DNA from: Takifugu bimaculatus
Taxonomy: Eukaryota; Chordata; Actinopteri; Tetraodontiformes; Tetraodontidae
Direction: 5' to 3'
Assembly: GCA_004026145.2 (NCBI GenBank)
Contig: CP034996.1
Coordinates: forward strand, 3,596,602 to 3,660,601
DNA length: 64,000 nucleotides
The notes beneath the pieces are model-generated. The model saw only the letters and a list, made by a program, of their open reading frames with translations, was not told where the DNA came from and did not search any database. Below are positions 1-10,616 of the stretch, one piece after another. The first letter of the stretch is position 1; the number at the start of each line of letters is the position of its first letter. Both the position numbers and the translations under genes were made by a program.

Positions 1-1625
1 TAGATTTGTCTTGTTTTATTTTAGGCTGGCCACAAAACCGCCCAAACATTCAGACCAATCAAAAATGGTTCTTCCTGTCTTTTAAAGATCAGAAGGAAAA
101 CTAGCAAACCCCAAAAAGAAAGCTGCTGCAGTGTGCCATGCCCCTTCTCTCCTGAGAAAAGCCATCCCAAAAAAGAGAAAAGCCCAAGTGTGAAGTGAGC
201 ACCCTGTTAAACCTTGGTACCGAAAGCCTGCAGTCATTCTCATCTGAGGTGGCTTCATTCCAGCCAGAAGCCCAAACCTGCCTCCCTCTTAAAGGGGCAG
301 CAGGTCAGTCCAACCACAGAAACCTTCATGAAGATCTGAAGCTTTCAGCATCCACAATTGTTGCACCTCACTTCCATTGGAGTCCAAATCAGAAGTCAAC
401 AAGTTGATTCTCCACCGATTCTACACAATGCAACCGTTTTAAAAAGGTTTCCATCCATAAGTTTTCACACATTTTTAGATAAATCTGTTTGTTCATCGCC
501 TCCTTCTGTTGTAATGGTCATTAAAGAAAATGACCTTATTTGAGATTTTCTCCTCACAAATATGACTTTCTATGAATGATGCAATAAATGCAGCTGCAAT
601 CTAAAACAATATGGAAGTATGTGTATATAATAGTAGTGGAAGTAGCTCATAAAATAATACATTTGCTCTTCTCATCGAATCTCTCTATGTTATTAAAGAA
701 AAACCTGCTCTTAGTCAACAACATCTAAGACATCAACCAAAAATCCTAATTTTCTATAATATAATATAAAACAGTAGAGAAGACTCTTTCTGCAGAGACA
801 CTGGTGGCAGGAATGCAGAAGTATCACCTGCTCAACTTGGAAGGTGGAGCAGAAACCACCAGCTGAGAAGGTCCTCAGCGAGAGGAAGTGGTGGAGAACC
901 ATGAAACTTGCTAAGCTCCACCTCAGCTCCAGAGACGGGCTGAGCTGGAGCTGTGGCACCAGGTATCGCCCAGAAGAGCCTCCAACAAACAAGCTCTTCT
1001 CTTGGGAGGAGAGGGCTTTGAATCTCAGCTCAGTGTGCTTGTCTCTAGTAGGTGGCAGCTGCACCTTTTCCTGAGCTCCTTGTTGATGCCCTGAGGGGAA
1101 TTGATGCTCCTGCAATGTTTTCTGGCAGCATTGAGCTTGCAGTGGGGCAATCAAACACACTGTGGGGGGGCTCTCTTTCCTTCTCTCATCTGGAGAACAA
1201 GTGACACCAGCTGCCAATCATTGTTGGAGAAATGTGCAGTCAGGGGAACGATGCGTCCAGACTATAGCCACCCTTCCAGCATCCAGCAGTGTCTAAAACC
1301 TTTGATTTGGTTTCACCAGAGAGTGTAGGGATTGCAGGGTCGCTGCAGCATCGCCCACAAGCTATCAGGAGTGGGTCGCTTTGTCCCAACTCCTGACAAG
1401 AGTTGAGTGCTATTGAGAAATGTGGTCTCACAAACTTGGAAGGTATTTTGACCCACACACTTTACATACGCTGTAGATCTTGTCCAACGCCCTGAAAGAA
1501 CCCAAAATAGGAACATACGGCAGATAAGCCGGTGCAGGACCAGAGGTTTGTTGCTTGTAAGCTGTGTTTTGCTCTGGTACATGTTGATTTTTATTTGTCT
1601 TCTCTCAAAATAATTGTTATTTTAG
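1..1625 (+). other. NLR intron (left copy), no exon recognised
   Basis: By alignment with 43279-44909 this is the intron before the penultimate LRR exon of the left NLR copy. It has many short open frames on both strands (for example 844-1074 and 711-1217 minus). They are conserved between the copies only because the DNA is nearly identical. None shows a domain I recognise, so I do not call genes here. Confidence 0.7.
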
Positions 1626-2186
1626 ACTAAGAGGCTGCAGGTTATCAGAGACCAGCTGTGATTCTGTGGCCTCAGCTCTGAAGTCCAACCTCTCCCATCT
1701 GAGGGTTCTGGACCTGAGCGACAACCCGTTGCAGGATTCAGGAGTGAAGCGGCTCTGTTCTGGACTGGAGAGTCCAAACTGTAAACTGGAGAGGCTCAGG
1801 TCAGTCTTCATTTTTCTACCTATATACCAGCTGCTAAGATGGTGAAGTGAGGGTGTTCTCAACACTGCTGTGATGCACCACATTAAAAAAATTCCTTGGA
1901 ATATCGTGAATTCAGGTCTGACCCAACTAAGAACTAACGTAGGTTTAGTACTGACGCAGGTAACATGCAGACCTGCACCGTATAACCTCATCCTGCATTT
2001 TTCAGATTGAATTGCTGCAGCTTATCAGAGATCAGCTGTGGCTCTCTGGCCTCGGCGCTGAGGTCCAATCCCTCCCATCTCAGAGAACTGGACCTGGGTC
2101 AGAACCAGCTGCAGGATTCAGGAGTGAAGCTGCTGTCTGCTCTCGTAAAGAATCCACACTATGGGCTGGAGACATTGAGTCAGTAG
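1626..2186 (+). CDS. NLRC3-like protein, last two LRR exons (partial gene, left copy)
   Basis: Two exons are visible. Exon 1626-1799 (174 nt) follows a tttag acceptor and is followed by a gtcagt donor. It encodes one LRR unit with SHLRVLDLSDNPLQDSGV. Exon 2006-2186 follows ttcag, encodes a second LRR and ends LETLSQ-stop (TAG 2184-2186). Both start in phase 2, the standard layout of fish NLRC3-like LRR exons, in which 28-29-residue repeats of the ribonuclease-inhibitor type form the ligand-sensing or regulatory horseshoe. The NACHT part must lie left of base 1. The last exon is a hybrid: its first half matches exon 45290-45463 of the right gene and its second half matches exon 45995-46175, so one repeat has been lost. 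No B30.2 domain follows. Confidence 0.85.
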
Positions 2187-2868
2187 CTGGTTGTAGCCAG
2201 TCAACTCCCGCTCATCTGCTGCATCACTCACTGACCACTGGTGAAGAGCATCTGTGGAAACATCTGCCGTCTACTCCCTCCATAGATGAAAAATTCAGTT
2301 TTTAAAAAGCGCTGGTGGACTTTCAGGAGATCAGTCGATGGTCGACAAAGCAGAAGCAGCTTCGCCTTGAAGTTAAATTAGTTCCTGGTATCACACAATG
2401 CATCTTTATAAAGTTCTAAATGGCTCCTCGACCACATTCTCTTAATTGTCTCTTCAAATGTCTGTATTATACGTTACTATTTTACATCATGCCTTCAGAA
2501 TCTTTAGGGTTTAGTATTTACTGTCTCTGTGACATGGAGCATTGGAATATTTCAGCTGCAGCCAGCAAAAACCCATCAGAATGACGGCTATCGGTGGGAA
2601 CCGCAGGTCATTTGACTTTAGTCAGTCTGTTCAATGTTATAGGATTTATTGCAAATTTAAAGATGTCAAGAATGGAATATCAGCTTAAATGGAATCAAAC
2701 ATAAAGTGAAAAGGCCTCCTTTAAGTTTACTGCAAAAATAAACACTAAATCAAGAGCGACACGCGCCAAAAACATCTCATTCTCTCTTCTGTCTCCACTC
2801 ATTCTTTTATATTCTCTTAAGATAATGGGGACGGGGTCGCGTGATAACAAAACAACCTAATTGGGGAC
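2187..2868 (+). other. 3' UTR and downstream flank of left NLR copy
   Basis: This matches 46176-46969 but lacks about 78 bases (near 2655) that carry four AATAAA motifs in the right copy. It also lacks a short stretch near 2435. An AATAAA at 2737-2742 is still present and could serve as poly(A) signal. The stretch ends exactly at the gypsy LTR. Confidence 0.6.
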
Positions 2869-3205
2869 TGTTGCGTTTGCAAAGTAAAGGCAATACAACT
2901 TAAATGACTATTGACACACAATCGTGTGTGCCTTTTATTAAAGCGACAACATGTAGAGGAAAAAATAAGTAAGAGCGGGAAAAACACACACCCCAGCCCT
3001 TAAACTCCCACGGTCCGTTAAAGGGACCGTGCCAAATTACCCGACTTAGTTGTCGGCAAATAGTGTGAGCGAGTGAGGAACTCATACATGGCAAAATGCT
3101 CAATAGGACTATGGCAATGGAACAGATATGAACAATTATGGTGAATTATGATATTTGAGTACATGAACAGCTGTAGAGAATTATGAGATACAAGTGACCG
3201 CTACA
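2869..3205 (-). repeat. 3' LTR of gypsy element (left copy)
   Basis: It starts TGTTGCG and ends CGCTACA on the plus strand, giving TG...CA ends. It matches 7600-7952 and 46970-47296. On the minus strand it holds an AATAAA near 2935-2940. It shares the segment around gcgacaacatg with the right-hand copy at 46970 and not with its own 5' LTR, which shows the two NLR-linked LTRs descend from one insertion. Confidence 0.9.
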
Positions 3206-6200
3206 CATGCCCCCCCAGAATTCACCATCGCAAAGCAAGAACAGTCAACGATTCGGGGCTCGAACAGGTCGGCCAGATCGTGTATTGGTGGTGCTAGAGG
3301 AGCAGGGGAAACAGGACGCGCAGGGTGGTCAGTGGCACTGACAGAGTTTTCAGGGATCTGTGTTCCTCTCAGAGGACTGGGCCGAGCGGGGGGGCGTCCT
3401 CGCCGCGGGGGAACGGCCGTGGCAACTGGCTGACCAAGGTCCAAGTGAGCTGCCTTGAGGCGGTCTATCGTAACACGTTCAGGTCAGCCTCCCACTTCTA
3501 GCAGAAAATGCTTGTCCCCGCTCTCCAAAACACGAAAAGGCCCATCATAAGGTGGCTGCAGCGGGCCTCGATGAGCACCATGGCGGATAAAAACATAGTC
3601 TGCCCTCTCCAAGGATGGTGGGACATGGGATGGTGGCAAACCATGCTGGGAAATAGGGATGGGTGCAAAAACCTTGGCAGCATCGAGGAGTGTTGCACGC
3701 TGTGCGCTCGCAGACCAAGGCGCTGTAGTGTTGGGGACAAACTCACCTGGCACCCGCAGTGGCTCTCCATACACCATCTCCGCCGAGGAACACTGCAGGA
3801 CATCTTTGGGGGCGGTGCGCAGCCCCAACAAGTCCCAAGGAAGTCTGTCCACCCAGCTACTGTCCTTCAGAGACGCCCGAAGAGCAGCCTTCATGGAGCG
3901 GTGAAACCGCTCACACATGCCGTTGGCCTGTGGGTGGTATGCCGTTGTGTGATGCAGTTTCACCCCCAAGCTCTCCCCTACAGAAGTCCAGAGCTCAGAG
4001 GTGAATTGCGAGCCACGGTCAGATGAGATGTCAGCAGGGGGACCGAAGCGGGCAACCCAAGTCCCAATAAACCCACGTGCCACCTCGGCCGATGTGGCAG
4101 ACTGCAGGGGCACCGCCTCCAGCCAGCGGGTGGTCCTGTCCACCATTGTGAGGAGGTAAGTGCAGCCGCGGGAAGGGGGAAAGGGCCTAACCAGGTCCAC
4201 ATGGACATGGTCGAAGCGTCGCTCTGGCACTGGAAATGGGGCCAGCGGGGCCCTAGCATGGCACTGTACCTTTGAGCGCTGGCATGCGACGCACATGGCA
4301 GCCCAATCCCTGACGTCCTTTCTGAGTCCGTGCCAAACAAATTTAGCAGCTACAAGACGTTGAGAAGCCTTCCTCCCCGGATGGGAGAGGTTGTGGACTG
4401 AATCAAACACGCGCCGCCTCCAAACCGTGGGCACAACAGGGCGTAGCTGACTGGTACTGACGTCACAGAGAAGCATGACACCAGTACTCCTAAAAGGAAC
4501 CTCGCGCAGCTGCAGCCCTGTGGCTGCAGACTTTAGAGCTTGGACATCACTGTCTGTGGTTTGGTTCACTGCCATCTGTCCATAGTCAAGTCCCATGTGG
4601 ACAGCGCCCGTGACGGCCTGGGAGAGGCAGTCCGCAACGACATTGGTCTTACCAGCCAGGTGTTTAATGTAGGAAAGGTGCCTCTGCTGCCGAGCTGACC
4701 ATGGTTCCGCCGTCTTTGCCATCGCGAAGGTGAGGGGCTTGTGATCCACAAAGGCTGTGAAAGACCTGCCCTCATCAGAGGACGGAAATGGCGAATGGCC
4801 AGGTAGAGGCCAAGGAGCTCACTGTCAAACGTGCTGTACTTCTGCTCATTGGGTCGTAGCTGCCTACTAAAAAAGGCCAGGGGTTGCCAAGCACCTTCTA
4901 CCCATTGTTCATGCACCGCACCCACTGCGTAATCCGAGGCATCCGTGGTGATTGAGATTGGCGCGTCAGGCAATGGGTGTGCCAACAGTGTAGCATTGGC
5001 CAGAGCAGCCTTAACATTCTCGAATGCGTGCTGTCGCACGTCGGACCAGTCAACCATGTGCTTGGGAACTGCCCCTTTCAAACAGTCACACAGTGGCCGC
5101 ATGAGGTCCGCTGCCCGGGGGAGGAAACGGTGGTAAAAATTCACCATACCCAGGAACTCCTGGAGCGCCTTGACCGTGACTGGGCGGGGAAAGCTTGCGA
5201 TGGCCTACACCTTTTCCGGCAGGGGAACTGCTCCGTACCGTGTCACGTGATGGCCCAGGAAGTCGATGGTAGACAGTCCAAACTGGCACTTCGCTGGGTT
5301 TATGATGAGCCCATGCTGGCTGAGGCGCTGGACAAGAGCCCTGAGGTGTGCCACGTGCTCAGCCTGAGACGTGCTTGCGACGCGGATGTCATCCAAGTAC
5401 ACAAATAGGAATGGCAGGTCGCGTAGGACGGGGTCCATCAGGCGCTGAAAAGTCTGTGCTGCGCTTTTAAGACCAAAGGGCATCCGTAAAAACTCAAACA
5501 GGCTGAACGGGGTGATTACTGCTGTCTTGGGGACATCGGCAGGGTGGACTGGTACCTGGTGATAGCCACGGACAAGGTCTACCTTCGAAAAGACCGTTTT
5601 CCCAGCCAGATGCGCGGAAAAATCCTGTATGTGGGGGACAGGGTAACGGTCCGGGGTGGTGGCATCGTTGAGCCTGCGGTAATCGCCACATGGCCGCCAA
5701 CTCCCACCCGGCTTCTCCACCATGTGCAGAGGTGACGCCCAAGGGCTCTTGGAGCGGCGAATGATGCCCAGGCGTTCCATTGTCTCGAACTCCGCTCGAG
5801 CAATGGAGAGCTTGGCCGGGTCCAGACGCCTGGCCCGAGCATGCACAGGGGCGCCTGTGGTGGCGATGTGGTGTTCCACACCATGCTTGGCCGTGGCAGA
5901 TGAAAACGTGGGCTGAGTCAGAGCAGGAAACTCGGTGAGGAGGCAAAGGAAAATGTCTGCAGTGGGGAGCATGCTGGAAAGCCTGACTGAGTCTGTAACA
6001 CCAAGAGTGCATTCATACGAACAGAAAGTGACTGCATCCACAAGGCGTCTATTTTTGACATCGACCAGAAGTCCAAAAGCGCAGAGGAAGTCTGCACCAA
6101 GCAGTGGCACAGTCACCTTGGCAGTCACAAAGTTCCATCCAAAACGCTGTCCACCAAAACACAACTCCACATACCTCACCCCATACGTGCAGATGGGGCT

Positions 6201-6470
6201 GCCGTTCGCTGCTTCCATAGGGGGCCCATGGGACTCGGACAGCATGTCCAACTTCGACGCTGGCAGGACACTCCTCTGAGCACCTGTGTCACAGAGGAAC
6301 CGTCGTCCGGAGAGAGAGTCCTGGATGAACAGCAGCCTGCCAGTTTGGCCGACGCTCATGGCTACTGCTGAGCGCCGGCCCTGGCGTTCCCCTGCGGAGG
6401 TGGGCCGGTGAAACTGCATGGAGGGCGGCACCGCCTGGCTTTGACCCCAAACCGTGCATGGAAAAAGCAC
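3181..6470 (-). pseudogene. gypsy pol (protease-RT-RNase H-integrase), broken
   Basis: Protease carries FLCDTGAQ (D-T-G catalytic triad). RT carries the palm motif VYLDDIR. The RNase H region starts with TTDASDYAVGA. Integrase has an H2C2 zinc finger (HNLSHPG to CVACQ) and a DDE core with HVDLVRPF, SSDRGSQF and GMCERF. Breaks: TAG at 5205-5207 where the right copy reads GAG; a one-base frameshift between the RNase H halves near 4750-4790 that is present in both copies; and TGA at 3484-3486 before the C-terminal tail. The tail runs to TAA at 3181, inside the LTR, as in many fish gypsy elements. Pol lies in the -1 frame relative to gag, with about 108 nt of overlap. Confidence 0.9.
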
Positions 6471-7545
6471 AGCCCAGAAACCTGTTGATGCCTAGGAGCC
6501 GCTGCGGCAGCTGTGAAGAACGCAGCCACATGGGTCGGTTGGGAGGCGAGGAAGAATTTATCCGCCTCAGCAGCAAGCGCACGGCAGTCCGAGATTGCTG
6601 TGTTGGCCAAAGCAGCCCGCACTTGGGGAGGCAGCAGTCGCAGGAAAAGCTGGATGAAGAGAAAATTGGGCTTGTGTTCGCCCAAAAGATCTAACATTTT
6701 GTCCATCAGTTCGGAAGGCTTGGAATCGCCCAGCCCCTGCAAAGAGAAAAGGCGGCTAGCCCTCTCTGCATCGGAAAGTTCGAACGTTCGTAAGAGGTTA
6801 GCCTTCAAAGTGCCATACTTGTTCTCCGGCGGTGGCTGTTTAAGAATGCTAACCACTCTGGATGCCGTAGCACTCCTGTCGTGGAATTTTTAGCCGTTTG
6901 GAGAAGAAAAACTATTAATCTAAGTTACTGCGTAGGAGATGGTTTTAATCCAGTCAGTCGGTCAGGATACACACACGGAAGCATGCGGAGAGATCTCTGC
7001 TCAATGTATACAGTTCTGATCTTATATAGTTGAAGGCCCGCCCCTGAGGTGCAGACGTCTTCACAGCATGTGTTTGCTGCATACACAGGACACAGGACGC
7101 CAACACAGTAGGTGTGCACTGTATGCACCTCAGGAGTTTGGTGCCTTCACAGCGGGTGTTCCGGCTGGCACAAGAATTTGAATGCCTGAGGATGTCCCCC
7201 CCTCAGTCCTTTGACGCTGGTCTTCCTTCAACCTTTGTTTCCATGTAAATGAATGAGGAACCAAATGGATTCCGTCTGCTCTCCCAGTCTCCATCACACC
7301 CTTCCTTTTGTTCTCAATTTACATTTCACAATAGAATACCATTTCAATTTCCTCCTTTTGTATACAATTTACATTCCACAATCAAATTCCATTTCACTCC
7401 TAAGAGCAGAAACCACATAATAATATTTGATCTCATCCGCAGTGATTTCTCGCAGCGCGAACTGTGCCTCCGCTTGAGCAAACCACGCAGTCGCCGAAGT
7501 CTCCCAAAACTCCGGCAGCTTCAATGAAACTGCATTCGTCGCCAT
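6362..7545 (-). pseudogene. gypsy gag, split by a solo LTR
   Basis: The start (minus ATG at 7545-7543) gives MATNAVSLKLPEFW, followed by a WFAQAEAQF block typical of fish gypsy gag. The frame stops making sense at 7397, where a 520-bp LTR intervenes (6877-7396), and resumes at 6876 with SATASRVVSILKQ. Counting one copy of the 4-base target duplication, the two parts total 660 nt, exactly 219 codons plus a stop. The C-terminus has a Cys/His-rich tail (LCFFHARFG...RRCRPPC) in place of a classical CCHC knuckle. Confidence 0.8.
6877..7396 (-). mobile_element. Solo LTR (520 bp) inside gypsy gag
   Basis: It has TG...CA ends on both strands and is flanked by CTCC at 6873-6876 and 7397-7400, a 4-base target duplication. 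A minus-strand TATA box (CTATATAAG) lies at about 7021-7030. No internal retrotransposon sequence is present, so this is an LTR-LTR recombination remnant. The family is not identified. Confidence 0.75.
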
Positions 7546-7585
7546 AGTCGAAAATAAAAGTCACTGAATGGTACGTCCAGCGAGA

Positions 7586-7598
7586 GTCGGGGTCACCA
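7586..7598 (-). other. Primer binding site, tRNA-Trp type
   Basis: On the minus strand, one base after the 5' LTR, the sequence reads TGGTGACCCCGAC. This is the complement of the 3' end of eukaryotic tRNA-Trp (GTCGGGGTCACCA) as I recall it. It fixes the element orientation and the inner edge of the 5' LTR. Confidence 0.8.
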
Positions 7599-7599
7599 G

Positions 7600-7952
7600 T
7601 GTTGCGTTTGCAAAGTAAAGACAATACAACTTAAATTACTGTTGACACACAATCGTGTGTGCCTTTTATTATAACGGAGAAAACAAGTAAGAGACGGGGG
7701 CTCATTGCTTAAAATCGTAAAAGCGGGAAACCACACCCCTCTGCCATTGAACTCCCACGGTCCGTTAAAGGGACCGTGCCAAATTACCCGACTTAGTTGT
7801 CGGCAAATAGTGCGAGCGAGTGAGGAACTCATACATGGCAAAATGCTCAATAGGACTATGGCAATGGAACAGATATGAACAATTATGGTGAATTATGACA
7901 TTTGAGTACATGAACAGCTGTAGAGAATTATGAGATACAAGTGACCGCTACA
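7600..7952 (-). repeat. 5' LTR of gypsy element
   Basis: It has TG...CA ends and matches 2869-3205. It differs in the middle, with an extra stretch around 7676-7720. It is followed on the right by sequence that does not match the left flank of the element. Confidence 0.9.
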
Positions 7953-8394
7953 GAAAAAACCCAGAAAAACTCACCAGTCTTCTGAAAAACTTACACAAAA
8001 ACTTAATCAAAACTAAGCACTGACACCATCACCTAAGTGTATTCCTCCCTCTAAATCAAATCCTTTCCCTAATTGATTGGACGAGCCCCCATTTTGTCAT
8101 GAACCAGCTCAGGGCTCAGACAAATTAGGGAGAACACACAGGATGGATTTTAGAACAAAGGGAATTTATTGATGGATAATACAAAACAACAAACCAAAAC
8201 AGAACACCCAAGCAGACCAGGAGGAAGCCAAGCAAGAGAGTGATTGCCAAGACTGTGGAGCATTTATAGCCCTCACAGCTGATCAATCCAGGTGAGCTGG
8301 AGCGCCACTTAGCAGCACTTGGCCCCCCCACTGCCTGCAGAAGCGAGGAGACAACAGAGAGGCAGGCAGAGAAGACACAGCCAGGGTCGTCACA
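7953..8394. other. Unassigned stretch, possibly an LTR remnant
   Basis: No gene was recognised. From 8096 (TGTCATGAACC) to about 8394 (GTCGTCACA) the minus strand has a TATA-like CTATAAATG at about 8262 and an AATAAA-like signal at about 8165. That layout fits a roughly 300-bp LTR, but no target duplication or partner copy is visible. Confidence 0.3.
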
Positions 8395-8431
8395 CCTGAC
8401 AACCTGCATCACGGACTACATCAACTTCTGT

Positions 8432-10371
8432 GTGGAAAATCCCGTGCCTACAAGGAAGGTTCGGTGTTTCCCCAACAACAAACCCTGGGTGACCCCTGAT
8501 CTAAAAGCCCCGCTGAATGAGAAGAAGAGGGTTTTTAGATCTGGGGACAAGGAGGAGCTGAGGAGAGTCCAGAAGGAGCTGAGAAGAGGGATAAGGAGAG
8601 GCAAGGACAGCTACAGGAGGAAGCTGGAGGAGCGCCTCAAGGGGAGCAACGACAGTGAAGTCTGGAGAGGCCTAAAAACCATCTCAGGCCACACAAAGGA
8701 CAGCGGGAGGGGCCCTGAATCTGGGGGCCTGGACTAGGCAAACGAGTTGAATTCCTTTTTCAACAGATTGTGACTGTGCTGCCCCTCCCCCTCCCTCTCC
8801 CACTCATCAAAGCCCAGACCTGACTGTGCTGTCACATCACCATCCCCCCTCTCCCCCGGTAACACCTCCGGCACCGGCAGCTCTCTCCTCACACCACGCC
8901 ACCTCCCTCCACCTCCTGCCAGATCGACCCTCCCAGTCCAACCCCTGTCCTCACCCACCAGGAGTCAAACCTCGCCTCTCCATTACAGCTGATCAGGTGA
9001 GGAAGGAGCTGAGGAGGACCAAGACAATGAAAGCTACTGGCCCTGATGGCATCAATTCCAGATTACTCAAGGACTGTGCAGATCAGCTCTGTGGAGTACT
9101 CCTGAACATCTTCAACCTGAGCCTCAGTCTGGAGAGAGTTCCACTACTGTGGAAAACATCATGTGTGGTTCCGGTTCCTAAGACTGCGCACGCCAGGGAG
9201 CCCAACCACTTCAGGCCAGTGGCTTTAACCTCTCACCTGATGAAGACCATGGAGAGGATCGTTCTCACCCACCTCCGACAGCTGGTGGACGGCAAGATGG
9301 ACCCTCTCCAGTTTGCATATCGACCGGGCATTGGTGTGGATGACGCTGTCATCTACCTGCTGCACCGGTCACGCTCACACCTAGAGAGCACCGGGAGCAC
9401 TGTGAGAGTCATGTTCTTTGACTTCTCCAGTGCCTTCAACACAGTCCAGCCATCATTGCTGAGAGGGAAGATGGAGGGAGCCGGAGTCAACTGTCACCTA
9501 GCTGCCTGGGCCACCGACTACCTCATAAACAGACTAGAGTACGTGAGGCTCTTTGACTGTGAGTCTGACGTGGTAGTCTGCAGCACGGGGGCACCGCAGG
9601 GTACAGTTCTCTCCCCTTTCCTCTTCACTCTCTACACATCTGACTTCAGCCACAGCTTGGACAGCTGCCACCTCCAGAAGTTCTCCTACGATACAGCCAT
9701 CGTTGGACGTGTGTCTGAGGGGAACAAACTGGAATACAGGGAGGTCATCACCAACTTTGTTGCCTGGTGTGGACTGAACCATCTGCGCATCAACACCAGC
9801 AAGACAAAGGAGGTGGTGATCGACTTCAGTAGGAAGGCTTCTCACATTGCACGCGTGAACATCCAGGGTTTGGATATTGAGATCGTAGAGGAGTACAAAT
9901 ACCTGGGTGTTCACCTCAACAATAAACTGGACTGGACTCATAACACAGACGCCCTGTACAAGAAGGGCCAAAGCTGTCTCCATCTGCTGAGGAGACTGAG
10001 GTCCTTTGGAGTGTGCAGGTCACTGCTTAGGACCTTTTATGACTCTGGTGGCATCGGTGATCTTCTACGCTGTGGTCTGCTGGAGCTGTGGAAGCTCAGA
10101 GAGGGACAGGAAGAGACTCAACAAGCTGGTCAGACGGGCTGGCTCAGTCCTGGACTGCTCTCTGGACTCCATTGACGAGGTGGGTGAGAGGAGGATGTTG
10201 GCCAAGCTGACATCAATTATGGACACCCCCTCTCACCCCCTACACGAGACTGTGGGGGCCTTGAGCAGCTCCTCCAGCAGCAGACTGTTACACCCACGGT
10301 GTAAAAGGGAACGTTACCGCAGGTCATTCATCCCAACTGCCGACAGATTGTTCAACATGCACAACTGTTAA
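8432..10371 (+). pseudogene. LINE reverse transcriptase, degenerate
   Basis: RT landmarks in order are KATGPDGI, FRPVALTS, LQFAYRPG, FFDFSSAFNT, GAPQGTVLSPFLF and KFSYDTAIV. The last should hold the paired catalytic aspartates (xADD). Here it reads SYD, so the active site is damaged. There is a stop after GGLD at 8735-8737, a frame change before 8826, and another near 10030 before the C-terminal tail. This is a dead copy of a non-LTR element of the fish Rex1/CR1/L2 assemblage. The exact clade was not resolved by eye. Confidence 0.85.
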
Positions 10372-10616
10372 TGCAGCACCAATAACCCAGGGTTGGCATA
10401 TTTGCACTAACTAACCATAACTACCTCTGGGATGTCTTATTTGCACATCTTATTTGCACCTTCATTTTTTTTTTCTTCACACTGTCCGACACTCCTTCTG
10501 AACATAATTTTAATTTCTGTATATACTGTACAATGTACATAGCAATGTACATAATGTAAGAGTCTTTTTATTTTTTCTCTCTTAGTACTTTTCTGTATTG
10601 TACACCACGGGCTACC

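Larger units (their letters stand above)
4..6100 (+). repeat. Segmental duplication, left copy (NLR 3' end plus gypsy)
   Basis: This stretch matches 43282-49227 in order and orientation: the NLR intron, LRR exons, 3' UTR and an embedded minus-strand gypsy element. A 70-codon open stretch at 195-407 translates identically at 43473-43685. Differences seen by eye are single bases, a missing LRR exon here, a 78-base gap in the 3' UTR here, and two deletions in the gypsy of the right copy. Similarity stops at 6100/49227, where an L2 LINE abuts the right copy. Exact identity was not computed. Confidence 0.9.
2869..7952 (-). mobile_element. Ty3/gypsy LTR retrotransposon, decayed
   Basis: The element reads on the minus strand: 5' LTR 7600-7952, primer site 7586-7598, gag from 7545 to 6362 (interrupted by a solo LTR), pol from about 6470 to 3181, G-rich tract at about 3208-3216, 3' LTR 2869-3205. 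Domain order is gag, protease, RT, RNase H, integrase. It is inactive: there are stops at 5205-5207 and 3484-3486 and a frameshift near 4750-4790. The LTRs differ from each other in several places, so the insertion is not recent. I see no matching target duplication at the two outer ends (GGGAC left, GAAAA right), which suggests later rearrangement. The same left boundary occurs in the duplicate at 46970. Confidence 0.9.

Noticed and set aside
195..1582. Several open frames of 60-168 codons, repeated at 43473-45275
   Set aside because: They are identical between places only because of the segmental duplication. They lie within an NLR intron, occur on both strands and show no known domain.
4977..5408. 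143-codon plus-strand frame, also at 48108-48539
   Set aside because: It is antisense to gypsy RT; its conservation reflects the pol coding sequence on the minus strand.
2869..7952. Target-site duplication for the first gypsy element
   Set aside because: The outer flanks (GGGAC and GAAAA) do not match, so no duplication can be claimed.
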